From assembly GCF_000633255.1 (NCBI RefSeq), contig NZ_AYMJ01000021.1, forward strand, positions 62,001 through 126,000: DNA of 64,000 nucleotides. The letters are read 5' to 3'. This DNA comes from Pseudomonas sp. H1h (GTDB lineage Bacteria > Pseudomonadota > Gammaproteobacteria > Pseudomonadales > Pseudomonadaceae). Each line of letters opens with the position of its first letter. Positions within the stretch are counted from its first letter, which is position 1. The translations under genes were made by a program, and so were the position numbers. Below are positions 41,671 to 50,864 of this stretch, piece after piece. A model generated the notes under the pieces. The model searched no databases, had not been told where the DNA came from, and worked only from the letters and a program-made list of their open reading frames with translations.

Positions 41671-42810
41671 TCAGGAATCGCGGCGCAGATCCGGCGGGAT
41701 CGGCAAGTCGTCCTTGAGCGGATCCGGGCGCTTGCCCTTGCCGGCACGGTACTGGCGGATCTGGTAGACGTAGGCCAGCACCTGAGCAACCGCCAGATAC
41801 AGGCCGCCGGGGATTTCCTGATCCAGTTCAGTGGAGTAGTAGATCGAGCGTGCCAACCCCGGCGATTCGAGGAGCATGACGTTGTTGGCGACGGCGATTT
41901 CGCGGATCTTCAGCGCGAGGAAGTCGCTGCCCTTGGCCAGCAGCACCGGCGCCCCGCCCTTCTCCGAGTCGTACTTGAGCGCGACGGCGTAGTGGGTCGG
42001 GTTGGTGATGACCACGTCGGCGTCGGGAATCGCCGCCATCATCCGCCGCTGCGACATTTCGCGCTGGGTCTGACGGATGCGCTGCTTGACCTCCGGACGA
42101 CCTTCCTGATCCTTGTGCTCGTCGCGCACTTCCTGCTTGGTCATCAGCAGTTTCTTGTGGCTTTCCCAGAGCTGCACCGGCACATCGACCGCGGCGATGA
42201 TAATCAGACCGCAAGCCAGCCACAGCGAACTCCAGCCCACCAGCGTCACGCTATGAATGATCGCCTGCTCAAGCGGCTCGTGGGCGATACGCAGGAAATC
42301 GTCGATGTCGGACGACAACACCATCAGTGCCACGAACAAGGTGATGATGAACTTGGCCAGCGCCTTGAGCAGTTCTATCACCGCCTTCATCGAGAACATG
42401 CGCTTGAGGCCCGCACCCGGGTTCATCCGGCTGAATTTCGGTGCCATGGAGCCGGCCGCGAACAGCCAGCCACCAAGGGAAATCGGCCCGATCAGCGCGG
42501 CCAGCAACAGCGTGATCATGACCGGCTGGATCGCGACCAGCGCGATCTTGCCCGAGACCAGCAGGAACGTGCCCATGGACTTTTCATCCATGATCACTTC
42601 CCGCGACAGCGAGAAATTCAGCCGCATCACGTCCATCAGTTCTTGCGCCAGCATACCGCCAAATATCAGCAGGCCACCGGCACCGGCAAGCATTACCGCC
42701 AGGGTATTGAGCTCTTTGGAACGAGCAATCTCACCCTTCTCACGGGAGTCTTTTTTACGTTTATCCGTGGGGTCTTCTGTTTTGTCCTGACCGCTTTCGC
42801 TCTCAGCCAT
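41671..42810 (-). CDS. flhB: Flagellar export switch protein FlhB
   Basis: A 379-residue protein: basic N-terminus, four membrane segments (about residues 30-210) and a cytoplasmic domain with the autocleavage site NPTH (in VVITNPTHYAVALKYD, about residues 266-281). It sets the export order of hook and filament proteins. It starts 3 bp from the fliR stop, at the end of the fliL-flhB run. In pseudomonads flhA usually follows closely; here about 2.7 kb intervene. Confidence 0.96.
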   Translation of the reverse strand: MAESESGQDKTEDPTDKRKKDSREKGEIARSKELNTLAVMLAGAGGLLIFGGMLAQELMDVMRLNFSLSREVIMDEKSMGTFLLVSGKIALVAIQPVMITLLLAALIGPISLGGWLFAAGSMAPKFSRMNPGAGLKRMFSMKAVIELLKALAKFIITLFVALMVLSSDIDDFLRIAHEPLEQAIIHSVTLVGWSSLWLACGLIIIAAVDVPVQLWESHKKLLMTKQEVRDEHKDQEGRPEVKQRIRQTQREMSQRRMMAAIPDADVVITNPTHYAVALKYDSEKGGAPVLLAKGSDFLALKIREIAVANNVMLLESPGLARSIYYSTELDQEIPGGLYLAVAQVLAYVYQIRQYRAGKGKRPDPLKDDLPIPPDLRRDS

Positions 42811-42813
42811 GAC

Positions 42814-43599
42814 TCAGCGCGCTCGTGCCAGTTCGCGTAACAACTGCAGGGCCTCGGAGGCCAGCGGTTGATACTGATTGAGAATGTCCGCCAGGCCGAC
42901 CCAGACAATGAACAGGCCAAGCACCAGGGTCAGTGGAAAACCGATGGAGAAGATGTTCAGTTGCGGCGCCGCACGTGTCATCACGCCGAACGCGATGTTG
43001 ACCACCAGCAGTGCGGTAACCGCCGGCAACACCAGCAACAACGCCGCGCCCAATACCCAGCCGAGCTTGCCGGCCAGCTCCCAGTACTGCGCCGTCATCA
43101 ACCCGCCGCCCACTGGCAGCGTGGTGAAGCTCTCGGTGAGCACCTCGAAGACCACCAGATGGCCGTTCATCGACAGGAACAGCAAGGTCACCAGCATGGT
43201 GAAGAACTGGCCGATCACCGCCACCGAGACGCCGTTGGCCGGGTCGACCATCGAGGCGAAGCCCATGCCCATCTGGATCGCGACAATCTGCCCGGCCACG
43301 GCAAAGGCCTGGAAAAACAGCTGCAGGGAAAACCCGAGCACCGCGCCGACCAGAATCTGCTCGGCGATCAGCAACCAGCCACTGAGAGCAAGCGGACTGA
43401 CCTCCGGCATCGGCGGCAGGCCCGGGGCAATACACACGGTGATCGCCACGGCGAAATACAAACGTATCCGGCGCGACACCAGCGTGGTGCCGAACACCGG
43501 CATCACCATCAGCATCGACGCGACGCGAAACAGCGGCAACATGAACGATGCCACCCAGGTACTGATCTGGGTGTCGGTCAGCTGAAGCAGTGATTGCAT
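42814..43599 (-). CDS. fliR: Flagellar export protein FliR
   Basis: A 261-residue membrane protein with six hydrophobic segments, starting MQSLLQLTDTQISTWVASFM. It forms the export gate with FliP and FliQ. ATIQMGMGFASMVDPANG-type sequence (here IQMGMGFASMVDPANGVSV) is the conserved cytoplasmic loop. It lies between fliQ and flhB with gaps of 3 bp each side. Confidence 0.94.
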   Translation of the reverse strand: MQSLLQLTDTQISTWVASFMLPLFRVASMLMVMPVFGTTLVSRRIRLYFAVAITVCIAPGLPPMPEVSPLALSGWLLIAEQILVGAVLGFSLQLFFQAFAVAGQIVAIQMGMGFASMVDPANGVSVAVIGQFFTMLVTLLFLSMNGHLVVFEVLTESFTTLPVGGGLMTAQYWELAGKLGWVLGAALLLVLPAVTALLVVNIAFGVMTRAAPQLNIFSIGFPLTLVLGLFIVWVGLADILNQYQPLASEALQLLRELARAR

Positions 43600-43602
43600 G
43601 GC

Positions 43603-43872
43603 TCAGCCGATGACCATCGGAATGTTCTTGTAGAGCTGGATGATGTATTCCATGAACGTCTGCACCAGCCATGGGCCGGCAACGATCAGGGTCACCAGCA
43701 TCACCAGCAGACGCGGCAGAAAGCTCAGGGTCTGTTCGTTGATCTGCGTCGCGGCCTGGAACATCGCCACCAGCAGGCCGATCAGCAGGCTCGGCACGAC
43801 GAGGATTGCGACCATCATCGTGGTCAGCCACAGCGCTTCACGAAAGATATCGACCGCAACTTCCGGCGTCAT
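43603..43872 (-). CDS. fliQ: Flagellar export protein FliQ
   Basis: An 89-residue protein with two membrane hairpins: MTPEVAVDIFREALWLTTMM and LVMLVTLIVAGPWLVQTFM. ATQINEQTLSFLPR is the conserved turn. It overlaps fliP by 4 bp. Confidence 0.95.
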   Translation of the reverse strand: MTPEVAVDIFREALWLTTMMVAILVVPSLLIGLLVAMFQAATQINEQTLSFLPRLLVMLVTLIVAGPWLVQTFMEYIIQLYKNIPMVIG

Positions 43873-44627
43873 GGCGAAACACCTCCGAAGCTACTGGCCA
43901 GGGTGCCGATAATCAGCGCCCAGCCATCTACCAGCACGAACAGCATGATCTTGAACGGCAGGGAAATGATCAGCGGCGACAGCATCATCATACCCATCGC
44001 CATCAGCACACTGGCCACGACCAGGTCGATGATCAGGAACGGAATGAAGATCATGAAGCCGATCTGAAACGCAGTTTTAAGCTCGGACGTGACGAATGCC
44101 GGCACCAGAATGGTCAGCGGCGCCTGATCCGGGGTGGCGATGTCGGTGCGCTTGGACAGGCGCATGAACAACTCCAGATCGCTGGTGCGGGTCTGCGCGA
44201 GCATGAAGTCCTTGATTGGCACCTGAGCCTTTTCCACGGCCTGCTGCGCGGTGAGTTTTTCCGCCAGATACGGCTGCAGCGCATCGTTGTTCACCCGATC
44301 GAACACCGGGGCCATGATGAACATGGTCAGGAACAGCGCCATGCCGGTGAGGATCTGGTTCGATGGCGTCTGCTGCAGACCCAGGGCCTGACGCAGGATC
44401 GAAAAGACGATAATGATCCGGGTGAAACTGGTCATCAGGATCACGGCCGCCGGAATGAAGCTCAGGGCGGTCATGATCAGCAGGATCTGCAGGCTGACCG
44501 AATACTCCTGCGCGCCGTCGGCGTTGGTGCCCAGCGTGATCGCCGGGATCGACAACGGATCGGCGGCGAACGCCAGCGGCGCGGCCAGCATCAGGGCCAG
44601 CGTCAAGACGATACGTAGCGCACCCAT
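43869..44627 (-). CDS. fliP: Flagellar export protein FliP
   Basis: A 252-residue protein with a cleavable signal peptide (residues 1-22, ending AFAADPLS), as usual for FliP. TSFTRIIIVFSILRQALGLQ and PFLIIDLVVASVLMAMGMMM are conserved membrane segments. It is the core of the export channel. The ATG overlaps the fliO stop by one base. Confidence 0.96.
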   Translation of the reverse strand: MGALRIVLTLALMLAAPLAFAADPLSIPAITLGTNADGAQEYSVSLQILLIMTALSFIPAAVILMTSFTRIIIVFSILRQALGLQQTPSNQILTGMALFLTMFIMAPVFDRVNNDALQPYLAEKLTAQQAVEKAQVPIKDFMLAQTRTSDLELFMRLSKRTDIATPDQAPLTILVPAFVTSELKTAFQIGFMIFIPFLIIDLVVASVLMAMGMMMLSPLIISLPFKIMLFVLVDGWALIIGTLASSFGGVSP

Positions 44628-45076
44628 TACTTCTTATCCTTCTGATCCTTGCCGAGAATCTTCAGCAGATGCTGGGCAAATTCCGGGGTCGCTTTCTCGC
44701 TGGTGCTCGGCACCTGCACCGGCTCCTTGAGCACATGCAGCGCGGTGATGGTGCCAGGGCTGAGCCCTAACAGAATCTGTTCGTTGCCGACCTGCACCAG
44801 CATCAGCCGGTCGCGCGGGCCAAGGGCACGGGAGCCGATCAGCTCGATCACCTGGCCCTTGCCCGCAGGACCGGCCTGCTGCACCCGGCGCAACAGCCAG
44901 GCGAGGAAGAAGATCAACCCGAGTACCAGCAACAAACCGAACACCAACTGCGTCAGTTGCCCGGCCACGCCACTGCCGACCGCCGGCGCGGCAGTCGCAG
45001 CAGCAGTCGTGGCGGCCGGTTCGGCGGCCAGCACACTCAATGGCAGCGCCAGCAGCGCCCAGAGAAAGCGCTTCAC
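44627..45076 (-). CDS. fliO: Flagellar assembly protein FliO
   Basis: A 149-residue protein with a signal-like N-terminus (MKRFLWALLALPLSVLAAEP), an Ala/Thr-rich stretch, one membrane segment (about residues 41-63) and a cytoplasmic domain (VIELIGSRALGPRDRLMLVQ, VGNEQILLGLSPG). It stabilises FliP. It follows fliN directly. Confidence 0.92.
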   Translation of the reverse strand: MKRFLWALLALPLSVLAAEPAATTAAATAAPAVGSGVAGQLTQLVFGLLLVLGLIFFLAWLLRRVQQAGPAGKGQVIELIGSRALGPRDRLMLVQVGNEQILLGLSPGTITALHVLKEPVQVPSTSEKATPEFAQHLLKILGKDQKDKK

Positions 45077-45535
45077 TCAGCGCAGCTTCTTGATGCGTTC
45101 GCTTGGGCTGATCACGTCGGTCAGGCGGATGCCGAACTTCTCGTTGACCACCACCACTTCGCCGTGTGCGATCAGCGTGCCGTTGACCAGCACGTCCAGT
45201 GGCTCACCCGCCAGGCGATCAAGCTCGATCACCGAACCCTGGTTGAGTTGCAGCAGGTTGCGAATGTTGATGTCTGTGCTGCCCACTTCCATCGAGATCG
45301 ATACCGGGATGTCGAGGATCACGTCCAGGTTCGGACCGTCCAGCGTCACCGGATCGTTGTTCTTCGGCACGCTGCCGAACTCTTCCATCGGCAGACGGTT
45401 GGAGCTGGCGGCGCCGGCGTCAGCGGCCAGCAGCGCGTCGATGTCAGCCTGGCCGTCACCGGTCTCTTCCAGGGCAGCAGCCCATTCGTCAGCCAGTGCC
45501 TGATCGTCCTGGGCGTTCATATCGTCGTTCATCAT
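45077..45535 (-). CDS. fliN: Flagellar motor switch protein FliN
   Basis: A 152-residue protein. The N-terminal half is acidic and variable; the C-terminal half is the SpoA domain (LDVILDIPVSISMEVGSTDI, LLQLNQGSVIELDRLAGEPL, VNEKFGIRLTDVIS). It forms the C ring with FliM and FliG. It may start at the first or second Met; the first is taken. A 53-bp gap separates it from fliM. Confidence 0.95.
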   Translation of the reverse strand: MMNDDMNAQDDQALADEWAAALEETGDGQADIDALLAADAGAASSNRLPMEEFGSVPKNNDPVTLDGPNLDVILDIPVSISMEVGSTDINIRNLLQLNQGSVIELDRLAGEPLDVLVNGTLIAHGEVVVVNEKFGIRLTDVISPSERIKKLR

Positions 45536-45588
45536 TTGTCCTCGGCGGGCAACAATTCAGTTAAATGCGTGGGGGTGAGAGTGCCGCT

Positions 45589-46557
45589 TCAGCGACGCTC
45601 GATCGGCTCGATCACTTGCAACGCGAGGTTGCCTTTGTGCGAGCCCATCTTGACCTTGAAGGCCGGTACGCCGTTGGCGCGCATGATCATGTCTTCCGGC
45701 ATCTCGACCGGGATCACATCCCCCGGCTGCATGTGCAGGATGTCGCGCAGCTTCAACTGACGGCGGGCCACGGTGGCACCGATCGGTACGTCGACATCGA
45801 GCACGTCCTGACGCAGGGCATTGACCCAGCGCTCGTCCTGATCGTCGAGGTCCGACTGGAAACCGGCGTCGAGCATCTCGCGCACCGGCTCAATCATCGA
45901 GTACGGCATGGTCACGTGCAGGTCGCCGCCACCGCCGTCGAGTTCGATGTGGAATGTCGATACGACAATCGCTTCGCTCGGGCCGACGATGTTGGCCATG
46001 GCCGGGTTCACTTCCGAGTTGATGTACTCGAAATTGACTTCCATGATTGCCTGCCAGGCTTCCTTCAAATCGACGAAGGCCTGTTCCAGCACCATGCGCA
46101 CCACGCGCAGCTCGGTCGGGGTGAATTCACGGCCTTCGATCTTGGCGTGACGACCGTCGCCGCCGAAGAAGTTGTCCACCAGCTTGAACACCAGTTTGGC
46201 GTCGAGGATGAACAGCGCAGTGCCGCGCAGCGGTTTGATCTTGACCAGGTTGAGGCTGGTCGGCACGTACAGCGAGTGCACGTATTCGCCGAACTTCATC
46301 ACCTGTACGCCACCGACGGCAACGTCCGCCGAGCGGCGCAGCATGTTGAACATGCTGATGCGGGTGTAACGGGCAAAACGCTCGTTGATCATTTCCAGGG
46401 TCGGCATGCGTCCACGGACGATGCGATCCTGACTGGTCAGGTCGTAGCTTTTGACACTGCCGGGTTCGGCAGCGTTATCGGTCTGTACCAGACCATCGTC
46501 GACGCCATGCAACAGCGCATCGATTTCATCCTGGGACAGCAGATCCTGCACGGCCAT
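45589..46557 (-). CDS. fliM: Flagellar motor switch protein FliM
   Basis: A 322-residue protein: N-terminal CheY-binding peptide DLLSQDEIDALLHGVDDG (residues 4-21), a CheC-like middle domain (FARYTRISMFNMLRRSADVA) and a C-terminal SpoA domain. It transmits CheY-P binding to motor reversal. It is the second gene of the fliL operon. Confidence 0.96.
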   Translation of the reverse strand: MAVQDLLSQDEIDALLHGVDDGLVQTDNAAEPGSVKSYDLTSQDRIVRGRMPTLEMINERFARYTRISMFNMLRRSADVAVGGVQVMKFGEYVHSLYVPTSLNLVKIKPLRGTALFILDAKLVFKLVDNFFGGDGRHAKIEGREFTPTELRVVRMVLEQAFVDLKEAWQAIMEVNFEYINSEVNPAMANIVGPSEAIVVSTFHIELDGGGGDLHVTMPYSMIEPVREMLDAGFQSDLDDQDERWVNALRQDVLDVDVPIGATVARRQLKLRDILHMQPGDVIPVEMPEDMIMRANGVPAFKVKMGSHKGNLALQVIEPIERR

Positions 46558-46566
46558 GTCGTGTTC

Positions 46567-47070
46567 CTACTGCAGTACGAAATTAGTGAAAAGCAACTGT
46601 TCGATCACCACTTTGCCCAGCTCTTTCTGCGCCACTTCCTGGACGCTGGCCGTGGCCTTCTGGCGCAACATCTCCTGCCCGACCGGCGTCGCCAATGTGG
46701 CGAAATCCTGACCGGAGAAGAGCATCACCAGGTTGTTGCGGATCACCGGCATGTGCACTTTGAGCGCCTCCAGATCGGCCTGGTTACGCGCCAGCATGGT
46801 GATACTCACCTGCATGTAGCGCTGACGGCCGTTCTGGTTGTAGTTGGCGACAAACGCTGGCGCCATCGGCTCGAAGATCGCCGGTTGCTTGCCGACCGGA
46901 GTGGCCTCGGCCGCTGCGGCAGGCTTGCTCTGAGCACTGTGCATGAAGTACCAGGTCGCGCCCACGGAGACACCGATCGCCAGCAGCAGAGCCACCACGA
47001 TCAGGATGATCATCTTGAGTTTGCCTTTGGTCGCGGGGTCTTTTACAGCTGCTGCTTCGCTCTTCGCCAT
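46567..47070 (-). CDS. fliL: Flagellar basal body protein FliL
   Basis: A 167-residue single-pass protein: short cytoplasmic tail, membrane segment (MIILIVVALLLAIGVSVGAT, about residues 19-38) and a periplasmic domain (FVANYNQNGRQRYMQVSITM) ending at the conserved LLFTNFVLQ. It associates with the stator. It is the first gene of the fliLMNOPQR-flhB run and has a sigma-54 promoter upstream. Confidence 0.94.
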   Translation of the reverse strand: MAKSEAAAVKDPATKGKLKMIILIVVALLLAIGVSVGATWYFMHSAQSKPAAAAEATPVGKQPAIFEPMAPAFVANYNQNGRQRYMQVSITMLARNQADLEALKVHMPVIRNNLVMLFSGQDFATLATPVGQEMLRQKATASVQEVAQKELGKVVIEQLLFTNFVLQ

Positions 47071-47121
47071 GCCAATAATCCGTCACTAATCGGGTTTTCA
47101 CAGTCGCACGGCAAGGCAAGA

Positions 47122-47136
47122 GCAAGTGTTATGCCA
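47122..47136 (-). promoter_or_regulatory. Candidate sigma-54 promoter of the fliL operon
   Basis: On the - strand TGGCATAACACTTGC: near-perfect -24 (TGGCA) and -12 (TTGC) with 10 bp between GG and GC. Transcription would begin near 47110, 40 nt before fliL. Confidence 0.8.
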
Positions 47137-47178
47137 GAAGTGTCGAAGAGCGGAATTGGGTAGCACCCCATAACCAAT

Positions 47179-47268
47179 GTGGGAGCGAGCCTGCTCGCGA
47201 AAGCGATTTAACATTCAACATTGATGTCGACTGTCATGACGCATTCGCGAGCAGGCTCGCTCCCACAA
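47179..47268. repeat. REP pair (REPIN) between fliL and fliK
   Basis: TGTGGGAGCGAGCCTGCTCG at 47179 and its inverted partner GCGAGCAGGCTCGCTCCCAC ending about 47266 surround about 40 bp. It separates the fliL promoter from the fliK stop and may end fliK transcription. Confidence 0.9.
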
Positions 47269-47284
47269 GGGGTGTTGCGTTGTA

Positions 47285-48667
47285 TCAGGCGTAATAGTCG
47301 ACGGCGCTGGAGCCAATCACGCTGGTGGTTTGCGCAGCGGCTTCAGCCACCGCCGCCGGGGTCAGCTCTTCTTCCGCCGAATCCAGACGCCCGCCAGCGG
47401 CACTGGTGCGGCCACTCTGACCTTGCTGCGCCTGCTCCTGGCCCTGCTGACCCTGCCAGCCACGGCTCTGGTCAGAGACGTTGACGTCGACCTGGCCCAT
47501 GCCCTGCTGGGTGAACATGTCACGCAGGCGATGCATCTGGCCGTCGAGGGCTTCACGCACGCTTGGGTGCGCGCTCATGAACGTCACCTGGGTCTGCTGG
47601 TCCGGCACCATGTTCACGCGGATGTCCAGACGTCCGAGTTCCGCCGGTTGCAGCTGAATATCGGCGGCCTTCAGATTGGCGCTCGACAGGTACATCACGC
47701 GATTGACGATTTCTTCGGTCCAGCCGCTCTGGTGCATGGCGATCGGTTGGTTCACCGGCACCGCGTTCGCGGTTTTCGGGGTGGCCGCCTGGGTCAGCGC
47801 CGCCAGACGGTTGGCGAAATCATCGACACGAGTGTCGCTGGTAGCAGACTTGAGATCTTTGAGACCATCGTCGATCAGGCCGCTGAAGGCTTTCTCACCG
47901 CTCTGACTGGTGCTGTCTTTGTCGGCCTGCACATCGAGCATAGTGGCCATGCCAGCGGCAAACGTCTGCGCCGAAGTCAATTCACTGTCGGCCTGAGTCT
48001 GGGCCGGCGCGGCTTTGGGCTGGGACTGGCTGGCGGCAGAAATATGCCCGCCCTGCTCCATCGCCATACGCACCGCCGGCAGCGAGTCGAGAGGATCGGC
48101 TGCCGGGTCGAAAGCGCTGTCGGTGGGGGCCGCCGGGTCTTTGACCACCGCTGGCGCAACGGTAGCGGCCACGACCGGTGTTTCTGTTTTGGTCGGCGCC
48201 GGGGTTTCAGCGACCGGGGTTGGCGCTACGGGCGTGGCCACCAGCGGTTGCACGGTTTGCGCCAGCGCCGGATCCAGTGCCGGATCCACCGGGGTGGTGT
48301 CTGTTACCGGAGTCTGCGCGGTATCTGCAGCTGCGTCGTCGCTGGCCGCCTGATCATCGGACGTCGTCGACGCCGTCTTGTCGGCAGGCAAGGCATTGCC
48401 GCTATCGGCAACGGTCTGTTGCGCGGCGGCAGACGACGACGTGTCGGCATCCTTTTTATCGCTGTTGTCAGCGACTTTGTCGCGCGCCGGTTTCAACGAA
48501 TTGTCAGCACTGGCGAGGGTCTTTTTCGGGCCTTGATCAGCGAATACCTGAGCGAAGCTTGAGGCCTTGTCCCCGGTATCTGCGGCCATTGCCGGCACTT
48601 TGGCAGCGGCGGCTTGCGCCTTGGCCTGGGCGGCAGATTGAAGAAGAACATTGGGGGTCGCAGGCAT
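47285..48667 (-). CDS. fliK: Flagellar hook-length control protein FliK
   Basis: A 460-residue protein. The first 300 residues are a low-complexity Ala/Asp/Thr/Pro ruler region; the C-terminal Flg_hook domain (about residues 325-420) has LQPAELGRLDIRVNMVPDQQ, VTFMSAHPSVREALDGQMH and MFTQQGMGQVDVNVSD, then a Gln/Gly-rich tail. It is secreted and signals hook completion to FlhB. It has its own sigma-54 promoter. Confidence 0.94.
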   Translation of the reverse strand: MPATPNVLLQSAAQAKAQAAAAKVPAMAADTGDKASSFAQVFADQGPKKTLASADNSLKPARDKVADNSDKKDADTSSSAAAQQTVADSGNALPADKTASTTSDDQAASDDAAADTAQTPVTDTTPVDPALDPALAQTVQPLVATPVAPTPVAETPAPTKTETPVVAATVAPAVVKDPAAPTDSAFDPAADPLDSLPAVRMAMEQGGHISAASQSQPKAAPAQTQADSELTSAQTFAAGMATMLDVQADKDSTSQSGEKAFSGLIDDGLKDLKSATSDTRVDDFANRLAALTQAATPKTANAVPVNQPIAMHQSGWTEEIVNRVMYLSSANLKAADIQLQPAELGRLDIRVNMVPDQQTQVTFMSAHPSVREALDGQMHRLRDMFTQQGMGQVDVNVSDQSRGWQGQQGQEQAQQGQSGRTSAAGGRLDSAEEELTPAAVAEAAAQTTSVIGSSAVDYYA

Positions 48668-48718
48668 GACACGGTCTCCGCTGCACTGGGATCGTAGGTA
48701 CAGTTGAAGGGGGTTATT

Positions 48719-48733
48719 GCAAGTGTCGGGCCA
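48719..48733 (-). promoter_or_regulatory. Candidate sigma-54 promoter of fliK
   Basis: On the - strand TGGCCCGACACTTGC: GG-N10-GC with TTGC at -12 and TGGC at -24. Transcription would begin near 48707, 40 nt before fliK. It is placed just downstream of the hairpin that follows hptB. Confidence 0.75.
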
Positions 48734-48738
48734 GATTC

Positions 48739-48765
48739 GTCCGGCGCTTGCGAAAAGCGCCGGAC
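48739..48765 (-). terminator. Strong hairpin after the Hpt gene
   Basis: GTCCGGCGCTT and AAGCGCCGGAC form a perfect 11-bp GC-rich stem with a 5-nt loop, 8 bp after the hptB-like stop. No T tract follows on either strand, so termination would be Rho-independent only in part. Confidence 0.6.
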
Positions 48766-48773
48766 GGCAGGAT

Positions 48774-49121
48774 TCAATGGGTCAGTGCGTGCTGGCGCTC
48801 GTCCTCGTAAACCGGACGGACATGGGCGAACTCGCTGCTGATGTCAGCCACCAGCTCTACGATTTCGGTTGGACTCTTGTCCCTGGCGTCCGACTCCAGC
48901 GTCTGGCAAAGCGTCGCCAGGCGAACCGCGCCCATGTTGCTGGCGCTGCCCTTGAAACTATGGGCAAGCTCCGCCAACACCTTGGCATCGGCCGTTTTTT
49001 GCAATTGATGCAAGCGACTTTCAGAATCGGTCAGGAAGGTATCCAGCAAATCCGGATAGCTGTCCTCCATGACTTCGCGCAACGCATCGAGTACTTCGCG
49101 ATCCACATGTTTGTCAGTCAC
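48774..49121 (-). CDS. hptB: Histidine phosphotransfer protein (HptB-like)
   Basis: A 115-residue single Hpt domain. The phospho-His is in LAELAHSFKGSASNMGAVRL (about residues 47-66). In P. aeruginosa HptB passes phosphate from hybrid kinases to the response regulator HsbR, encoded next to it. The same three-gene set lies here between fliJ and fliK. Orthology with hptB is inferred from the context. Confidence 0.88.
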   Translation of the reverse strand: MTDKHVDREVLDALREVMEDSYPDLLDTFLTDSESRLHQLQKTADAKVLAELAHSFKGSASNMGAVRLATLCQTLESDARDKSPTEIVELVADISSEFAHVRPVYEDERQHALTH

Positions 49122-49151
49122 TTGTTCACTCCTTGATCAAGAATTCGCGAA

Positions 49152-50864
49152 TTATGCCTTAACCTCCCAGAAAAACTCCACGCAAGCACTGCGACCTTCG
49201 TCCGACCAACTGGCGTTATGCCCCAATTGCCGGATCAAACTGACACCACGACCCGACAGGCGGACACCGTCAAGCGGCCGTTCCATCACTCGCGTCACGT
49301 CAAAACCCTTGCCGCTGTCCTCGACGCGGATAACCAGACAGCCACCGCCGCCTTGCGGACGCACCTGCAGGTGTACGCGCACATAACCGTCCTGCAAGGC
49401 CTCCAGCCGTTCATTGCGCTGCTCGTAGTAGCGAGCGAATCCACTGGCATCGCGCTTGAGGCTGGAATCCAGGCCCAGCACGCCATGCTCCAGCGCATTG
49501 GAATACAGCTCCGCGAGCACGCTGTAGATCGCGCCGCCTTGCGTGCGCAAGCCGTGCACTTCCAGCAACAATTGCAGCAAGTACGGCAAGGGATTGAAGC
49601 GTTTGAGCGTGGCACCGCGAAACTCGAAGCTGACTGACCAGTCCAGCGGACACGATTGGCCGCTGTCGGAATAGACCGGCGCCGACGGCACCACCTGCGC
49701 CGCCTCCAGCAGGCTGATCTCGACCATGCTCACATCGTCACGAGGCTCACCGCGAAACTCGCGCAAGGCCTGATCGATCTCGGCAAACAGGTTGTCCGGC
49801 TCACGGTTGGCGGCAAACAGTTGCTGCAAGCGCTCGACACCGAACAACTGGTCATCGGCATCCGTGGTGTCGATCACTCCGTCCGAGAGCAGGAATACCC
49901 GGTCACCCACGGCCAGGGTCTGCACCTCGGTGCGATCATCAAACGCTTGCGGGCTGAGCACGCCCAGCGGCAAATGCCGCGCCGGCAGCGGCACGCGCTC
50001 CCCGCTGGCGATCCGGTGCAGATAACCGTCAGGCATGCCGCCGTTCCACACCTCCACCGAACGCCGCTGAAAACTCAGGCAGAGCATGGTCGCGCAGCAG
50101 AACATGTCCACCGGCAAGATGCGCTTGAGCTTGGCGTTCATCTCGCGCAGGGTTTCGGCCAGACCGTAACCCTTGGCAGTCATGCCATAAAACACTTCGG
50201 CCAAGGGCATCGCCCCCACCGCAGCCGGCAAGCCGTGACCGGTGAAATCGCCGAGCAACACATGCATGTCGCCGGCCGGGGTGTACGCCGCCAACAGCAG
50301 ATCGCCGTTGAACAACGCATAGGGTGATTGCAGGTAACGAATGTTAGGGGCACTGAGGCAACCCGAGTGCGCGACCTTGTCGAACACCGCTTTGGCCACG
50401 CGCTGTTCGTTGAGCAGGTAATCATGATGCCTGGCGATCAGGTCGCGCTGCTGCAGCACCGTGGCCTGCAAGCGCCGCAAGCGATCCATCGCCTTGATTT
50501 TGGCGGCGAGGATAACCTGGTTGTAGGGCTTCGCCAGAAAGTCGTCGCCACCGGCCTCCAGGCAACGGGCCAGCGCCTCACTTTCAGTGAGCGACGTCAG
50601 GAAGATGATCGGCACCAGGGTTTCCCCTGCCAGCACCTTGATCTGCCGCGCCGCTTCGAAGCCATCCATCACCGGCATCATCGCGTCCATCAGCACCAGA
50701 TGCGGTGGCTGGCGCCGGAACACCTCCAACGCTTCGGCGCCATTGGCCGCCGTCAGTACCTCATGCCCCTGACGGCGGACGATGGTCGACAACAGCAACC
50801 GGTCGGCGGCGCTGTCTTCGGCGATCAGGATCGTCAGCGGCTCTTGCGCCTGCATGGCCGTCAA
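49152..50864 (-). CDS. hsbR: Response regulator with PP2C phosphatase and anti-sigma kinase domains (HsbR-like)
   Basis: A 570-residue three-domain protein. Receiver: residues 8-128 with phospho-Asp in HLVLMDAMMPVMDG. SpoIIE-type PP2C phosphatase: about 200-390 (GDLLLAAYTPAGDMHVLLGDFTGHGLPAAVGAM read in parts; DGVIDTTDADDQLFG). C-terminal HATPase_c serine kinase: about 430-565 (AELYSNALEHGVLG, EDSGKGFD, GRGVSLIRQL). It should phosphorylate or dephosphorylate the STAS protein encoded next, with which it overlaps by 4 bp, and thereby influence flagellar gene output, as for HsbR-HsbA-FlgM. Confidence 0.9.
   Translation of the reverse strand: MTAMQAQEPLTILIAEDSAADRLLLSTIVRRQGHEVLTAANGAEALEVFRRQPPHLVLMDAMMPVMDGFEAARQIKVLAGETLVPIIFLTSLTESEALARCLEAGGDDFLAKPYNQVILAAKIKAMDRLRRLQATVLQQRDLIARHHDYLLNEQRVAKAVFDKVAHSGCLSAPNIRYLQSPYALFNGDLLLAAYTPAGDMHVLLGDFTGHGLPAAVGAMPLAEVFYGMTAKGYGLAETLREMNAKLKRILPVDMFCCATMLCLSFQRRSVEVWNGGMPDGYLHRIASGERVPLPARHLPLGVLSPQAFDDRTEVQTLAVGDRVFLLSDGVIDTTDADDQLFGVERLQQLFAANREPDNLFAEIDQALREFRGEPRDDVSMVEISLLEAAQVVPSAPVYSDSGQSCPLDWSVSFEFRGATLKRFNPLPYLLQLLLEVHGLRTQGGAIYSVLAELYSNALEHGVLGLDSSLKRDASGFARYYEQRNERLEALQDGYVRVHLQVRPQGGGGCLVIRVEDSGKGFDVTRVMERPLDGVRLSGRGVSLIRQLGHNASWSDEGRSACVEFFWEVKA

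Noticed and set aside
41209..42840. 543-codon + strand frame
   Set aside because: It runs antisense to flhB, is rich in His/Gln/Arg as expected from a shadow of a GC-rich gene, and contains REP sequence.
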